From Dirofilaria immitis (taxonomy: Eukaryota > Nematoda > Chromadorea > Rhabditida > Onchocercidae), in contig JAKNDB010000086.1 in assembly GCA_024305405.1 (NCBI GenBank), positions 2,107,001-2,171,000 on the forward strand: 64,000 bases of DNA. The letters are read 5' to 3'. The position numbers and the translations under genes are program-made. Under the pieces are notes generated by a model. It was not told where the DNA came from. It saw only the letters and a list, made by a program, of their open reading frames with translations, and did no database searches. Positions within the stretch are counted from its first letter, which is position 1, and each line of letters begins with the position of its first letter. This document shows positions 63,114 through 64,000 of this stretch, one piece after another.

Positions 63114-64000
63114 ATTTCATTCCGCAGTGTAGTTAGTTAGTGTTTCGATATGCAAGGAAGAAAATTTTTAGGATAAAATAATAACAACGAAACATGGAGT
63201 AATATTCCCTACGAACCACTTGTTATTGCGCTAGTTTGGATATAATACCGGTGACTTCGAATAGTCTTATTTTTATGATTTTAATAAGTTAAATGATTCC
63301 GCTCCATAATAATTCAAATTTTGCTCCTCACACGAATTGTAACTGCAAAATTTCGTGTTTAAATCAGTTTTTGTTTGGATAACGCATGAATGATTTTGAA
63401 ATGTTATTTATCTGAGTTAACGTCATTGCAGTTTGTTTGAATAAATGTAGACATCTTGTATATTTAAATGTTTTTGATGACGGATAGGCCTTAATATTAA
63501 ATGGTTCTCAAAAATAGATACGCCAATTAAAGATAAGCGATTATATAGTATTACTAGTTAATCTTTAACGAAAGAATGGAGCAAGCTAGCGCAACCCAGT
63601 CTTATTTATTCAAGCCGAAAATATTTGTAAACACTAGTTCCTTTACAAAAGCAATTGTTCCGTCTATTTTTTAAGAGGCACAATAATATCATCGTTTAGT
63701 TCAAATTTCTTGAACTTTGCTCAATTCCTACATAAAATTGTTCTGCTGAGAAAATGAACCTAAATGGGAATATTTTTACTCATCAATGCAGTTATATCTA
63801 GAGTGATTTTGCTAGATTTTTGCAAGCAATGTAAAACTTAGCACCGAAAAATCAGGAAAAGGAAAAGAGGATGAAGAAAGATGGAATCTCTACACGACCA
63901 TCAATAAAATCGATTATAAAGTCGAAATAAATATGTGAGTATATTGACTGAACTCTTCAGCGATTGTAGCAGTGCTAGTTGGGGATTTTATCACGGAGCC
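63114..64000. other. Downstream flank with no gene seen
   Basis: AT-rich sequence after the PDZ gene; no exon, repeat or RNA gene is recognisable on either strand to the window end. Confidence 0.5.

Noticed and set aside
1..64000. Bacterial operons, CRISPR arrays, tRNA or rRNA genes, endosymbiont insertions
   Set aside because: All recognised genes are intron-bearing metazoan genes; no repeat-spacer array, tRNA cloverleaf or bacterial coding block was seen by eye.

Overview
This is a nuclear segment of an AT-rich, intron-rich nematode genome. The signs are short 5' consensus introns ending in TTTCAG-type acceptors, many introns of 100-800 bases, and homologues of conserved metazoan genes. 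The style (AT content by eye near 70 %, intron size) fits a clade III/spirurid parasitic nematode, but the species cannot be named from the sequence alone. No bacterial genes, tRNA, rRNA or CRISPR arrays were seen.

Layout: (1) 28-2947, plus strand: C-terminal exons of an unidentified Ser/Gln/Asn-rich protein that starts before the window. (2) 6214-7954, minus: a TMEM106-family lysosomal/endosomal single-pass membrane protein. (3) 9226-14391, minus: the exocyst subunit EXOC8/Exo84. (4) 14998-17712, plus: flap endonuclease FEN1, divergent from EXOC8 across about 600 bases. (5) 20724-25510, plus: a decayed copy of the ER co-chaperone/disulfide reductase ERdj5 (DNAJC10, C. elegans dnj-27 type), with lost HPD motif, in-frame stops and frame changes. 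(6) 26905-35501, minus: a TMEM94 orthologue (P-type-ATPase-like ER membrane protein). (7) 35931-36994, minus: ribosomal protein L31, intact. (8) About 37-42.7 kb: gene-poor. (9) 42806-63051, plus: a long gene with four PDZ domains in the arrangement of pro-interleukin-16/PDZD2, with introns up to about 8 kb.

The genes are unrelated housekeeping and cell-biology functions (DNA replication and repair, secretion, ER, translation, scaffolding) rather than one pathway. The strongest cross-cutting observation is that several otherwise well conserved genes (EXOC8, FEN1, the PDZ gene, the first gene) are each interrupted by one-base deficits in homopolymer runs, nearly all A/T. Adding one base restores the conserved frame in every case. 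This points to systematic homopolymer under-calling in the assembly rather than decay. The ERdj5 copy is different: it has substitution-type stops and lost motifs and looks like a true pseudogene.
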